From positions 283,698-347,697 of the forward strand of contig NZ_FBWL01000171.1 of NCBI RefSeq assembly GCF_001517425.1: 64,000 nt of DNA. Reading direction: 5' to 3'. The position numbers and the translations under genes are program-made. Positions within the stretch are counted from its first letter, which is position 1. Each line of letters begins with the position of its first letter. Under the pieces are notes generated by a model. That model made no database searches. It was not told where the DNA came from and saw only the letters and a list, made by a program, of their open reading frames with translations. Below are positions 34,347-43,295 of this stretch, piece after piece. The DNA comes from Clostridium sp. C105KSO13. GTDB taxonomy: Bacteria; Bacillota; Clostridia; Lachnospirales; Lachnospiraceae.

Positions 34347-35213
34347 ATGAAAAAGAAAAATCAAACCTCATCATCAAATAAATATTGGCTTGCGGGACTT
34401 TCCTTGTTCTGCATTCTCCTGATGGCTCTGTCTCTGGTTTCGGATAAGGCCGAAGGGCCGTTAAAGGGCATTGCAGGTGTAACAGTAATACCCATGCAGA
34501 AGGGCATCAGTCAGATAGGAATCTGGCTTGGGGATATCAGTGACAATTTTGATACACTGCAGGATATGAAAAAGGAAAACGACCGGCTTCAGAAAAAGGT
34601 AGATGAACTGATAACGGAAAACAATAATCTGCAGGAAGAAAAATATGAGCTGGAACGACTGCAGAATTTATATAAACTAGATCAGAACTATGCAGATTAT
34701 AAAAAGACCGGAGCTCATGTTATCGGAAAGGATTCTGGAAACTGGTTCAGTACTTTCACCATCGACAAGGGCAGCAATGATGGAATCAAAGTGAATATGA
34801 ATGTCATGGCCGGAAGCGGCCTGGTAGGAATCGTTACAAAGACAGGGCCAACCTGGTCCACAGTCCGCTCCATTATTGATGATTCCAGCAATGTCAGCGG
34901 AATGGCCCTTTCCACTTCCGACAAATGTATGGTGCGGGGAGATCTGATGCTGATAAATGACGGGAAAATCCGTTTTGAACAGATGGAGAATAATGAGAAT
35001 AAAGTGCAGGTGGGAGATCAGATTGTAACTTCCCATATCAGTGATAAATACCTGCAGGGGATTTTAATCGGCTATATCAGTGAGATTACCGTAGATTCCA
35101 ATAATCTTACACGCTCCGGCTATATTACACCTGTGGTTGACTTTAAAAATTTACAGGAGGTGCTGGTCATTACGACTACTAAAGCAGATCTGACCGGCAA
35201 AGAAACAAAGTAA
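34347..35213 (+). CDS. mreC: Rod shape-determining protein MreC
   Basis: 288 residues. One N-terminal membrane helix (YWLAGLSLFCILLMALSLVS), then a coiled coil at about 75-115 (ENDRLQKKVDELITENNNLQ). A beta-rich extracellular domain follows, with VIGKDSGNWFSTFTIDKGS and GLVGIVTKTGPTWSTVRSII. It bridges MreB to the wall synthesis enzymes outside. It starts one base after mreB, within the same operon. Confidence 0.95.
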   Translation: MKKKNQTSSSNKYWLAGLSLFCILLMALSLVSDKAEGPLKGIAGVTVIPMQKGISQIGIWLGDISDNFDTLQDMKKENDRLQKKVDELITENNNLQEEKYELERLQNLYKLDQNYADYKKTGAHVIGKDSGNWFSTFTIDKGSNDGIKVNMNVMAGSGLVGIVTKTGPTWSTVRSIIDDSSNVSGMALSTSDKCMVRGDLMLINDGKIRFEQMENNENKVQVGDQIVTSHISDKYLQGILIGYISEITVDSNNLTRSGYITPVVDFKNLQEVLVITTTKADLTGKETK

Positions 35214-35233
35214 AGAATAGGAGATCAGTCTAA

Positions 35234-35767
35234 ATGAAGATGAAAAAGGCCAAAAGAATTGTTGTGACTGCTGTCATATTTATTGTATGCTATCTTTTAC
35301 AGTGCACAGTGTTTGGGCACCTTACTCTGGCTTCTGTTAAACCGAATCTACTGCTTATTGTTACTGCATCCTTCGGATTTATGAGAGGCTCAAGGGAGGG
35401 AATGTTTGTAGGCTTTTTCTCCGGACTTCTGATGGATATACAGTTTGGAAATGTTTTAGGGCTCTATGCCCTGATATATCTGCTCACAGGATTTATCAAT
35501 GGTTTGTTCCAGCACGTATATTACGATGAAGATATTAAATTACCCTTGGCTTTAATCGCAGGAAGCGAATTCCTTTACGGCCTGGTCATTTACTTCTTGA
35601 TGTTTATGCTGCGAAGTGAATTCCACTTTACTTATTATCTTAGTCATAATATCATACCTGAGCTCATATATACTATTGTTGCTGCGCTCGGAATATACCC
35701 GTTGATTTTATATTTAAATCATAAACTGGAAACAGATGAAAAAAGGAGTGCAAGTAAATTTGTTTGA
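35234..35767 (+). CDS. mreD: Rod shape-determining protein MreD
   Basis: 177-residue membrane protein with about five helices, including FIVCYLLQCTVFGHL and a GFMRGSREGMFVGFFSGLL segment typical of MreD. Partner of MreC in the elongasome. The ribosome site GGAGATC is 8-9 bases upstream. Its 3' end overlaps the following PBP2 gene by 32 bases. Confidence 0.92.
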   Translation: MKMKKAKRIVVTAVIFIVCYLLQCTVFGHLTLASVKPNLLLIVTASFGFMRGSREGMFVGFFSGLLMDIQFGNVLGLYALIYLLTGFINGLFQHVYYDEDIKLPLALIAGSEFLYGLVIYFLMFMLRSEFHFTYYLSHNIIPELIYTIVAALGIYPLILYLNHKLETDEKRSASKFV

Positions 35768-38627
35768 GCGTATAAGAGATATTATATACCGAATTGTTAA
35801 ATCTCGGCTGTTTGTCCTGGTTCTTGTGTTTTGTGTCCTGTTTGCCATATTGATCAATCGGGTGTTTTATTTACAGATTGTGAAGGGAAAGTATTATCTG
35901 GACAACTATAAACTTCAGATCAGAAAGACAAGAGAAATCCCCGGAACCAGAGGAAACATCTATGACAGAAACGGAAAGCTGCTGGCCTACAATGAACTGG
36001 CCTATTCTGTAACTATGGAAGACAACATCACAGCTGATACAAGAACAGAAAAGAATAAAATTTTGAATGGAATTCTGGACAAAATTATCAAAATCGTGGA
36101 ATCCAACGGAGACTCCGTTATCAATGATTTTGGAATTGTTCTTGATTCTGCCGGAAACTATGAGTTTTCTCAGACGGATAAGACACTGAGGTTACGTTTT
36201 ATTGCTGATGTGTATGGGTTTAAGACAATTGATGAGCTTGACGAAAAACAAAAGAATGCATCAGCAGAGGATATTATTAATTATCTGTGTACGGATAAAA
36301 CATACGGTTTTGGACTAAACGTGAAGAAATTGGATAAACCATACATCTTGAAAATGGTGAATCTCCGCTATGCCATCAATCTTAATAGTTTTCAAAAATT
36401 CATTCCTACAATCCTTGCGACAGATGTCAGCGACGAGACTGTAGCAGCGATTATGGAGAACATGGACAAGCTTGATGGGGTAGATGTAGCAGAAGATTCT
36501 ATGCGACGCTATACAGATAGTAAATATTTTGCTTCCATTATCGGCTATACAGGGAAGATTTCTCAGGAAGAGTACGATGCCCTGGATAAGGAAGCAAAAA
36601 AACAGTACACCAAGACGGATATTATTGGAAAGTCAGGTCTCGAAAAGACAATGGATGATGTCCTGCAGGGAAAAAAAGGTGAGATAGAGTTGTACGTAGA
36701 TAGTGTGGGCAAGATTACGGAAACTGTTAGCAACAAGGACCCGGAGGCAGGTAATGATGTATATCTGACTATTGACAAGGATTTGCAGGAACAGACTTAC
36801 CAGCTGCTGGAAGAAAAGCTTGCAGGTATCGTGCTGAACAAGCTCAGAAATGTAATGAACTATGATCCCAGCACAGCACCCGATGCTAAAGATATTATTA
36901 TTCCGGTGGATGATGCCTACAATGCGTTTATCGGAAACGAAATTATAGATGAATCTCACTTTGGTGCAGATGATGCAAAGCCGGTGGAAAAACAGGTTTA
37001 TTCCATATTTACAGATAAAAAAGCCTCGGCTGTCAAAGCGATTATCAATGAAATGAACAACAGTGGTGCCGCAGCTTATAAGAATCTGACGGACGAGATG
37101 AAGGCATATATGGACTACATTTCCATCGATGTACTGCAGAACGATACGGGTATTCTTATGAAGGATACAATAGATACGAGTGATAAGACTTATCAGCAAT
37201 GGACCAAGGATGAAACAATCAGCCTGCATCAGTACCTGAATTATGCCATTTCACAGAACTGGGTAGACACCTCAAAGTTGTCGGATTATGTATCCGCAGA
37301 AAAATATTCCGATTCTGAGGAGATTTATCAGGGAATTTTAACATTTTTACAAGATTATTTGAGTTCAGATATCAATTTCGACAAACTTCTCTACAAATAT
37401 CTTATAAAATCAGGGGGTATCAGTGGAGGACAGATTTGCGCCATGGTATATGAGCAGGGTGTACTGCCCATGGATGAGCCGGCATATAACGGTCTGGTCA
37501 GCGGGACTGTGGATTCTTATACATGGCTTTATCAGAAAATCCAGAGTCTGGAAGTTACGCCCGGTCAGCTTGCTTTGGAGCCCTGTACAGGCTCGGCCGT
37601 AGTCAGTGATCCAAATACCGGACAAGTGCTGGCATGCGTATCCTATCCCGGCTATGATAATAACCGGCTGTCCAACACTATGGATTCCAAGTATTACAAT
37701 CAGCTTGTAACCGGGCTTTCCCGTCCCTTCTACAATAACGCGACCCAGGAACGCACAGCACCCGGGTCAACTTACAAAATGGTTTCCTCTGTCGCCGGGC
37801 TGACAGAAGGTGTTATTACAGGAGGTACTTATATCAACTGTACTGGGGAGTTTGATAAGGTTACGCCAAGTCCCAGATGCTGGATTTATCCGGGATATCA
37901 TGGTACTCTAAGCGTAGTGGGTGCCCTGGAGGTTTCCTGCAACGATTTCTTTTACGAAGTCGGGTATGACTTAGGGATGGATTCCGGAGGAAATTATGAC
38001 AGTGATAAGGGCGTGGAGGCTTTGGCAAAATACGCGAAAGACTTTGGACTTGGAGAAAAGTCGGGTCTGGAAATTCCAGAATCAGATCCTCAGATTTCCG
38101 ACGAATATTCGGTCCAGTCGGCCATCGGACAGGGAACCAACAACTACACAGTCAGTCAGCTGAACAGATATGTTGCAGCAGTGGCCAATCGGGGGACAGT
38201 CTACGACCTGACCCTGCTGGGTAAAACCACTGATGTAAACGGGAAATTGATTAAACAGTATGAGCCCGTTGTTGATCATGAAATGAAAGATGTGAGCAGT
38301 AGCACATGGGATCTGGTACATCAGGGCATGGAAGCCGTGATCGGTTACAACTCAACGACCTTTTCCGGATTGGATATTTCCATGGCCGGAAAAACAGGTA
38401 CCGCACAACAAAGTGCCATACATCCGGATCACGGTTTGTTTGTCGGGTATGCCCCTGCCGAATCGCCGGAAATTGCAATTGCAGTTCGTATAGCAAATGG
38501 CTACAGCTCCTCCTATGCGGCCGAGATAGGAAGAGACATTGTACGAGCAAACTTTAAGCTTGCCGACAAGAACGAGTTAATCACCAGATCCGCCGCAGAC
38601 CTGGGCGGTGCCATAGCTGGCGACTGA
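35736..38627 (+). CDS. mrdA: Penicillin-binding protein 2 (elongation transpeptidase), unusually long
   Basis: 963 residues. A membrane anchor (LFVLVLVFCVLFAILINRVF) is followed by the dimerisation region GTRGNIYDRNGKLLAYN. The transpeptidase motifs are intact: STYK near residue 678, SCN near 734 and KTGT near 885. It crosslinks lateral-wall peptidoglycan with RodA. It is longer than classic PBP2 (600-700 residues) because of a ~280-residue stretch between the dimer domain and the catalytic domain. The ATG at 35736 is listed; a TTG at 35760, after AAAGGAG, is an alternative. Contiguous with mreBCD. Confidence 0.93.
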   Translation: MKKGVQVNLFERIRDIIYRIVKSRLFVLVLVFCVLFAILINRVFYLQIVKGKYYLDNYKLQIRKTREIPGTRGNIYDRNGKLLAYNELAYSVTMEDNITADTRTEKNKILNGILDKIIKIVESNGDSVINDFGIVLDSAGNYEFSQTDKTLRLRFIADVYGFKTIDELDEKQKNASAEDIINYLCTDKTYGFGLNVKKLDKPYILKMVNLRYAINLNSFQKFIPTILATDVSDETVAAIMENMDKLDGVDVAEDSMRRYTDSKYFASIIGYTGKISQEEYDALDKEAKKQYTKTDIIGKSGLEKTMDDVLQGKKGEIELYVDSVGKITETVSNKDPEAGNDVYLTIDKDLQEQTYQLLEEKLAGIVLNKLRNVMNYDPSTAPDAKDIIIPVDDAYNAFIGNEIIDESHFGADDAKPVEKQVYSIFTDKKASAVKAIINEMNNSGAAAYKNLTDEMKAYMDYISIDVLQNDTGILMKDTIDTSDKTYQQWTKDETISLHQYLNYAISQNWVDTSKLSDYVSAEKYSDSEEIYQGILTFLQDYLSSDINFDKLLYKYLIKSGGISGGQICAMVYEQGVLPMDEPAYNGLVSGTVDSYTWLYQKIQSLEVTPGQLALEPCTGSAVVSDPNTGQVLACVSYPGYDNNRLSNTMDSKYYNQLVTGLSRPFYNNATQERTAPGSTYKMVSSVAGLTEGVITGGTYINCTGEFDKVTPSPRCWIYPGYHGTLSVVGALEVSCNDFFYEVGYDLGMDSGGNYDSDKGVEALAKYAKDFGLGEKSGLEIPESDPQISDEYSVQSAIGQGTNNYTVSQLNRYVAAVANRGTVYDLTLLGKTTDVNGKLIKQYEPVVDHEMKDVSSSTWDLVHQGMEAVIGYNSTTFSGLDISMAGKTGTAQQSAIHPDHGLFVGYAPAESPEIAIAVRIANGYSSSYAAEIGRDIVRANFKLADKNELITRSAADLGGAIAGD

Positions 38628-38716
38628 CCGATAGTGATTAGTGAGGTTTTTTACGAACTGACCGAAAAGAACTTCCTTAGTAAGAAAGAACTGTGATAGA
38701 AAGGACTGTAAAGTAC

Positions 38717-39361
38717 ATGGACAAGCTGGTAACGATTAAGAGCTGCAGATATGGACTTAAGGTTCATCTGAATCCGGAGGTTGCATTTGATGTCCTGTTG
38801 GAGGGTATAGCTTCTAGATTCAGGGACTCTGCAAGGTTTTTTGAAGGTTCTAAAATGGCAGTTTCGTTTCTGGACAGGATACTTTCAGATGAGCAGGAAA
38901 AGGAAATTCTGGAATTGATGACTGAAATCACCGGAATTGATATTGTCTGCATCATTGACTGTGATAAAGAAAATGAAATGACATACAGAAGCATTGTGGA
39001 GAATACGCTCACCAATATCCAGAAAAGAGACGGGCAGTTCTACAGAGGTACATTAAGAAAAAGGCAGGTGCTGGAGTCCGATACAAGCATCATCATACTT
39101 GGTGATGTTGAGCCGGGTGCGAAAATAATTGCGAAAGGAAATGTTGTTATTGTCGGTTCTCTGTTTGGTTCAGTCCAGGCGGGAGCAGCGGGAAACAGAG
39201 ACGCTTATATTGTCTCTTTAGCCATGCAGCCAACACATATTCGGATTAGCAACATTGACGGAAAGCGTCAGATTATTTATCAGGAGAGCGCCAAAATTAA
39301 AGGTCCAAAGATAGCAGTAGTCGATGGGAACCGCATATATGTGGATCCGCTGATAGATTAG
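38717..39361 (+). CDS. minC: Septum-site-determining protein MinC
   Basis: 214 residues. The N-terminal domain that inhibits FtsZ polymerisation is followed by the MinC C-terminal beta-helix (GDVEPGAKIIAKGNVVIVGSL) that binds MinD. The ATG at 38717 follows GAAAGGACTG. Located directly before minD, as usual. The end carries the expected YVDPLID-like tail. Confidence 0.93.
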   Translation: MDKLVTIKSCRYGLKVHLNPEVAFDVLLEGIASRFRDSARFFEGSKMAVSFLDRILSDEQEKEILELMTEITGIDIVCIIDCDKENEMTYRSIVENTLTNIQKRDGQFYRGTLRKRQVLESDTSIIILGDVEPGAKIIAKGNVVIVGSLFGSVQAGAAGNRDAYIVSLAMQPTHIRISNIDGKRQIIYQESAKIKGPKIAVVDGNRIYVDPLID

Positions 39362-39389
39362 GCATAACACAAGTAGGAGGAAGAAAACC

Positions 39390-40181
39390 ATGGGAGAAGT
39401 TATTGTCATTACATCCGGAAAAGGCGGGGTCGGGAAGACGACCACGACAGCGAATATAGGAATTGGCCTGGCGCAGCTTGGCAAGAAAGTTATTGTCATA
39501 GATACAGACTTGGGCCTGCGGAATCTGGATGTGGTCATGGGGCTTGAAAACAGGATTGTCTATAATCTGGTTGATGTAATAGAGGGAAGCTGCCGCCTGA
39601 AACAGGCTTTAATTAGGGACAAGCGTTTTCCTGAGCTGTATCTGCTTCCGTCTGCTCAGACAAGAGATAAGACTGCAGTTTCACCGGAACAGATGCGTAA
39701 GCTGATCGGAGACTTGAAAGATGAGTTTGACTATATCCTTCTGGACTGTCCTGCCGGCATTGAACAAGGTTTTGAAAATGCTGTGGCAGGGGCTGACAGA
39801 GCGATTATCGTTACTACACCGGAGGTATCTGCTATTCGGGACGCAGACCGTATCATCGGCCTTTTGGAGGTCCATGGAATCAAGAAAAATGATTTGATTA
39901 TTAACCGGCTTCGCGTAGACATGGTAAAGCGCGGAGATATGATGTCTGTGGATGATGTTACCGAGATCCTGGCAATTCATCTGCTGGGAGTAATTCCTGA
40001 TGACGAACATGTGGTTATTGCGACAAATCAGGGAGAACCTATCATCGGTACAGACTGTATGGCAGGCCAGGCTTATTCCAATGTCTGCAGACGTATTATG
40101 GGAGAAGAAGTTCCGGCCTTGGATTTTGGCAAAACGGAAGGGTTTCTCTCAAAACTTTCCAGCCTGTTTAAAAAAAATTAG
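39390..40181 (+). CDS. minD: Septum-site-determining ATPase MinD
   Basis: 263 residues. Deviant Walker A SGKGGVGKTTTTANIG at residues 8-23, then DTDLGLRNLDVVMGLE and LDCPAGIEQGFENA. The C-terminal FLSKLSSLFKKN forms the amphipathic membrane-targeting helix. It recruits MinC and, with MinE, oscillates or localises to exclude polar division. Start after GTAGGAGGAAG. Confidence 0.97.
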   Translation: MGEVIVITSGKGGVGKTTTTANIGIGLAQLGKKVIVIDTDLGLRNLDVVMGLENRIVYNLVDVIEGSCRLKQALIRDKRFPELYLLPSAQTRDKTAVSPEQMRKLIGDLKDEFDYILLDCPAGIEQGFENAVAGADRAIIVTTPEVSAIRDADRIIGLLEVHGIKKNDLIINRLRVDMVKRGDMMSVDDVTEILAIHLLGVIPDDEHVVIATNQGEPIIGTDCMAGQAYSNVCRRIMGEEVPALDFGKTEGFLSKLSSLFKKN

Positions 40182-40193
40182 GGGGGAAATGCT

Positions 40194-40403
40194 ATGAGTG
40201 TACCATCTGTTGATGTTGCGAAAGAGAGACTGAAAACTCTGCTGTTGGCAGACAGAATGCAGTGCACACCCGAAACGGCGGAAAAGTTTTCCGCGGATAT
40301 CTATCATACAATATCGAAATATTTGGAGATTAACCCCAATGATTTCAACATTAAGATAACACGTACAGATATACATATTAAGATTACAGGAGAAAACCAT
40401 TGA
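40194..40403 (+). CDS. minE: Cell division topological specificity factor MinE
   Basis: 69 residues. VAKERLKTLLLADRMQCTPE is the MinD-binding helix region, and the C-terminal part (YLEINPNDFNIKITRTDIHI) is the topological specificity domain. Many Firmicutes use DivIVA with MinCD; here MinE is present, indicating a MinE-driven system. Start after GGGGGGAAATG. Its stop overlaps the rodA TTG. Confidence 0.93.
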   Translation: MSVPSVDVAKERLKTLLLADRMQCTPETAEKFSADIYHTISKYLEINPNDFNIKITRTDIHIKITGENH

Positions 40404-41530
40404 AATTTATTCTTCAGAATATCAGGCAGAGATATCACTTAAAGGATTATAAATTGGGTCTGGCAGCACTTGTGACTGCAATTTCCATTATTGGCATATT
40501 TGTGGTGGGAAGTGCACAGGCCGCGGTTCAGGGAAAGCAAATCGCAGGGGTCATATTCGGAACTATTGTCATGATTGTTGTTTCGCTAATCGACTATGAG
40601 TGGGTGCTGAATTTGTATTGGCCTTTATACGGACTTAATCTTATTCTGCTCCTGGCAGTCCGGTTTTTTGGTGAAGAGGTGAATGGAGCAACCAGATGGC
40701 TGAATCTGGGCTTCGTTCAATTTCAGCCTTCGGATCTGACAAAAATTATTACCGTTTTATTTTTTGCAAAATTCCTTATGGAACGAAAGCAGAAAATAAA
40801 CAATAAAATGACGATTATACAGGCGGTTGCTCTTATTTTACCATCACTTTTTCTAATATATAAGCAGCCCAACCTTTCTAATACAATTTGTCTGGCGACA
40901 TTGTTCTGTATTATGCTGTATATGGGAGGCTTAAGCTACAAGTTTATCGGAACAGTGCTTGCAATTGTAATTCCCACATCTATTTTATTATTGGCGGTGG
41001 TAGTACAGCCAAATCAGCCGTTTTTAAAAGGCTATCAACAGAAGCGTATTCTTGCCTGGCTGGAGCCCGAAAAGTATGCTACAGATGAGGCATACCAGCA
41101 GATTAATTCGGTTATGGCCATTGGATCCGGAATGTTGGCGGGCAAAGGGTACAATAATAACACGACAACCTCCGTAAAAAACGGAAACTTTATTTCAGAA
41201 CCTCAGACAGACTTTATTTTTGCAATTATTGGAGAAGAATTAGGCTTTGTGGGTTGTTGTATTGTGATAATTTTGTTATTATTAATTGTAATTGACTGCA
41301 TTTTGATTGGTGTTAAAGCAAAAGACACAGGAGGGAAACTCATCTGTGGTGGAGTTGCCACACTAATAGGAATACAAACATTTATTAATATTAGTGTGGC
41401 AACGCAGATATTCCCGAACACAGGAATCTCACTGCCTTTTGTGAGTTATGGACTGACTTCCATAGTGTGCTTTTATATGGGAATTGGTTTTGTTCTGAAT
41501 GTCGGCTTGCAGCCTAATAAATATCAATAG
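40400..41530 (+). CDS. rodA: SEDS-family peptidoglycan polymerase (RodA/FtsW type)
   Basis: 376 residues, about ten membrane helices. The SEDS signature includes NGATRWLNLGFVQFQPSDLTK, whose end carries the conserved QPS, and SEPQTDFIFAIIGEELGFVG. The C-terminus FPNTGISLPFVSYGLTSI is typical. It polymerises glycan strands; a PBP2 partner lies 2 kb upstream, so RodA is favoured over FtsW. The start is TTG at 40400 after AGGAGA, overlapping the minE stop. Confidence 0.92.
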   Translation: MKFILQNIRQRYHLKDYKLGLAALVTAISIIGIFVVGSAQAAVQGKQIAGVIFGTIVMIVVSLIDYEWVLNLYWPLYGLNLILLLAVRFFGEEVNGATRWLNLGFVQFQPSDLTKIITVLFFAKFLMERKQKINNKMTIIQAVALILPSLFLIYKQPNLSNTICLATLFCIMLYMGGLSYKFIGTVLAIVIPTSILLLAVVVQPNQPFLKGYQQKRILAWLEPEKYATDEAYQQINSVMAIGSGMLAGKGYNNNTTTSVKNGNFISEPQTDFIFAIIGEELGFVGCCIVIILLLLIVIDCILIGVKAKDTGGKLICGGVATLIGIQTFINISVATQIFPNTGISLPFVSYGLTSIVCFYMGIGFVLNVGLQPNKYQ

Positions 41531-41542
41531 AGGAGAGCATAT

Positions 41543-41938
41543 ATGAACATAGGATTGGTCGCACATGATGCGAAAAAGAAATTAATGCAGAACTTCTGTA
41601 TTGCATACAGGGGGATTTTAAGCAAACATAGCTTGTTTGCCACCGAAACAACTGGAAATCTAGTAGAGAGTGTAACAAATTTAAACATTCATAAATATCT
41701 CCCAGGACATCTGGGAGGAAATCAGCAGATTGGTGCACAAATTGAACACAATGAAATGGATTTGCTGATATTTTTCCGAGATCCGCTGACCCCCCGTTCA
41801 CATGAACCAGATGTCAATGATATTGTAAAATTGTGCGATGTTTATAATATCCCTATAGCAACCAATATTGCGACAGCGGAGGCATTGATTTTAGCACTGG
41901 ATAGAGGAGATCTTGACTGGCGTGAAATGTATAAATAA
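41543..41938 (+). CDS. mgsA: Methylglyoxal synthase
   Basis: 131 residues. Converts dihydroxyacetone phosphate to methylglyoxal, bypassing lower glycolysis. VAHDAKK at the start, THLG-type equivalents (YLPGHLGGNQQIGAQI) and FRDPLTPRSHEPDV with the catalytic Asp are present. Start after AGAGGAGAG. Just after rodA and overlapping the next gene. Confidence 0.93.
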   Translation: MNIGLVAHDAKKKLMQNFCIAYRGILSKHSLFATETTGNLVESVTNLNIHKYLPGHLGGNQQIGAQIEHNEMDLLIFFRDPLTPRSHEPDVNDIVKLCDVYNIPIATNIATAEALILALDRGDLDWREMYK

Positions 41939-42896
41939 AAGAATTTCTGCTGCAGTATGCATGGTTCTTTCACTAATTTTAGGAGGTTGTAGTGCTCTTG
42001 GTGGAGGATCTTCTGCAGCAGAAGAATATGAACAGCAGTATTACAATAAATCATTGTATCAAGATAAGATGTTTGCTTCGGATTTGTGTGTGACAGATAC
42101 GGATGTATCCCTGAAAGGATATGCTGCAGATGAGAGTCTGCATGCAGCCGGGCTCTTTGATCTAAAGAGTGAAAAAGTTCTTTATGCGGATAAAATACAT
42201 GAAAAGTTGTTTCCGGCCAGTACGACAAAAATTATGACTGCATATTTAACTCTAAAATATGGCAATCTGGATGACATTGTGACAGTGGGATCCGATGCAG
42301 TCCAATTTTCATATGACGAACAGGTATGTGGACTTCAGGCCGGAGATACAGTGACTCTTTATGATTTACTCTGTGGCCTTGTCTTATACTCAGGCAATGA
42401 CAGTGCTGTGGCAATTGCAGAATATCTGGGAGGAAGTATGGAAGGATTTGCCGATATGATGAACAGGGAGGCAAATGCCCTTGGGGCGACTAATACTCAT
42501 TTTGTCAATCCCCATGGCTTGCAGAACGACAATCACTATACAACGGCATATGATCTATATCTCATGTTTAATGCCTGTACCAAGGATCAGCGTTTCCTGG
42601 ATATTATTTCTATGGATTCCTATACCGGGACGTTAAAGAGCAGTGACCAGATGGTTCGCACAGTGGTATGGACGCCGACAAACTACTATTCTCAGGGATT
42701 GGTAAAGGCGCCATCAGATATAAACATATTCGGCGGCAAAACCGGAACAACAGACGAGGCTGGCTCTTGTGTTATCTTATATAGCCGGGATATGGAAAAT
42801 AATCCTTACATATCTATTATGATGGGTGCGCCTGATAAAGATATTTTATACAGTGATATGACTTCCCTTCTGACAATCGGAATCCCCGCACCTTAG
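41922..42896 (+). CDS. D-alanyl-D-alanine carboxypeptidase, lipoprotein form
   Basis: 324 residues. The N-terminus has a signal sequence ending in a lipobox, LILGGCS, so the mature protein is probably lipid-anchored at the outer membrane face. Serine peptidase motifs are STTK near residue 100, SGN near 156 and KTGT near 272 (family S11, DacA/DacF). It trims pentapeptide side chains. GTG at 41922 is preferred: it follows AGGAGA and removes the internal TTG extension. It overlaps mgsA by 17 bases and is closed by a very strong terminator. Confidence 0.9.
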   Translation: MKCINKRISAAVCMVLSLILGGCSALGGGSSAAEEYEQQYYNKSLYQDKMFASDLCVTDTDVSLKGYAADESLHAAGLFDLKSEKVLYADKIHEKLFPASTTKIMTAYLTLKYGNLDDIVTVGSDAVQFSYDEQVCGLQAGDTVTLYDLLCGLVLYSGNDSAVAIAEYLGGSMEGFADMMNREANALGATNTHFVNPHGLQNDNHYTTAYDLYLMFNACTKDQRFLDIISMDSYTGTLKSSDQMVRTVVWTPTNYYSQGLVKAPSDINIFGGKTGTTDEAGSCVILYSRDMENNPYISIMMGAPDKDILYSDMTSLLTIGIPAP

Positions 42897-42900
42897 CAAG

Positions 42901-42954
42901 ATAAAAATGTATGGACAAAAAGTCTCAAGGTACTTTTTGTCCATACATTTTTAT
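42901..42954. terminator. Perfect 23-bp bidirectional terminator
   Basis: ATAAAAATGTATGGACAAAA (first 20 bases of the arm at 42901-42923) is exactly complementary to 42932-42954, loop CTCAAGGT. T-rich on both strands, so it can end transcripts from the carboxypeptidase (plus) and from the DUF378 gene (minus). Confidence 0.95.
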
Positions 42955-42972
42955 ACAACAATTGCTTTAAAA

Positions 42973-43176
42973 TTACTCTGACATGCCTTTTATTCTTCCG
43001 AACAGGCTGATTAGGTAAAGACCGCACAAACCGATAATCGTATAAATTATTCTGGAAAGCCAGCTTAAATTTCCAAAGAGAAAGGCTACTAAATCGAATC
43101 GAAAAATACCAACCAGAAGCCAGTTGACAGCTCCGATTATCACAAGTGTCAGAGCAGTATAATCAAACCACTTCAT
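42973..43176 (-). CDS. DUF378 small membrane protein
   Basis: 67 residues on the minus strand, with two membrane helices and the conserved opening MKWFDYTALTLVIIGAVNWL; GIFRFDLVAFLFG and a second helix (IIYTIIGLCGLYLISLFG) follow. Ribosome site GGAGGAAAT is 4-5 bases upstream. It is the only minus-strand gene in the first 49 kb. Function unknown. Confidence 0.9.
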   Translation of the reverse strand: MKWFDYTALTLVIIGAVNWLLVGIFRFDLVAFLFGNLSWLSRIIYTIIGLCGLYLISLFGRIKGMSE

Positions 43177-43225
43177 ATTATTTCCTCCTTTTCCATATCG
43201 ATACTTTTATTATTGCCGCAAAAAC

Positions 43226-43254
43226 TGGAAATATACATATAAAAATGTTATACT
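43226..43254 (+). promoter_or_regulatory. Promoter for the adaptor-like membrane protein gene
   Basis: Extended -10 TGTTATACT (43246-43254), with a poor -35-like TGGAAA at 43226-43231 (17-base spacer). It sits in the gap divergent from the DUF378 gene. Confidence 0.55.
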
Positions 43255-43295
43255 AAATCTGATTTTATTTTAAGATATTACAGGAGGGAGATATT

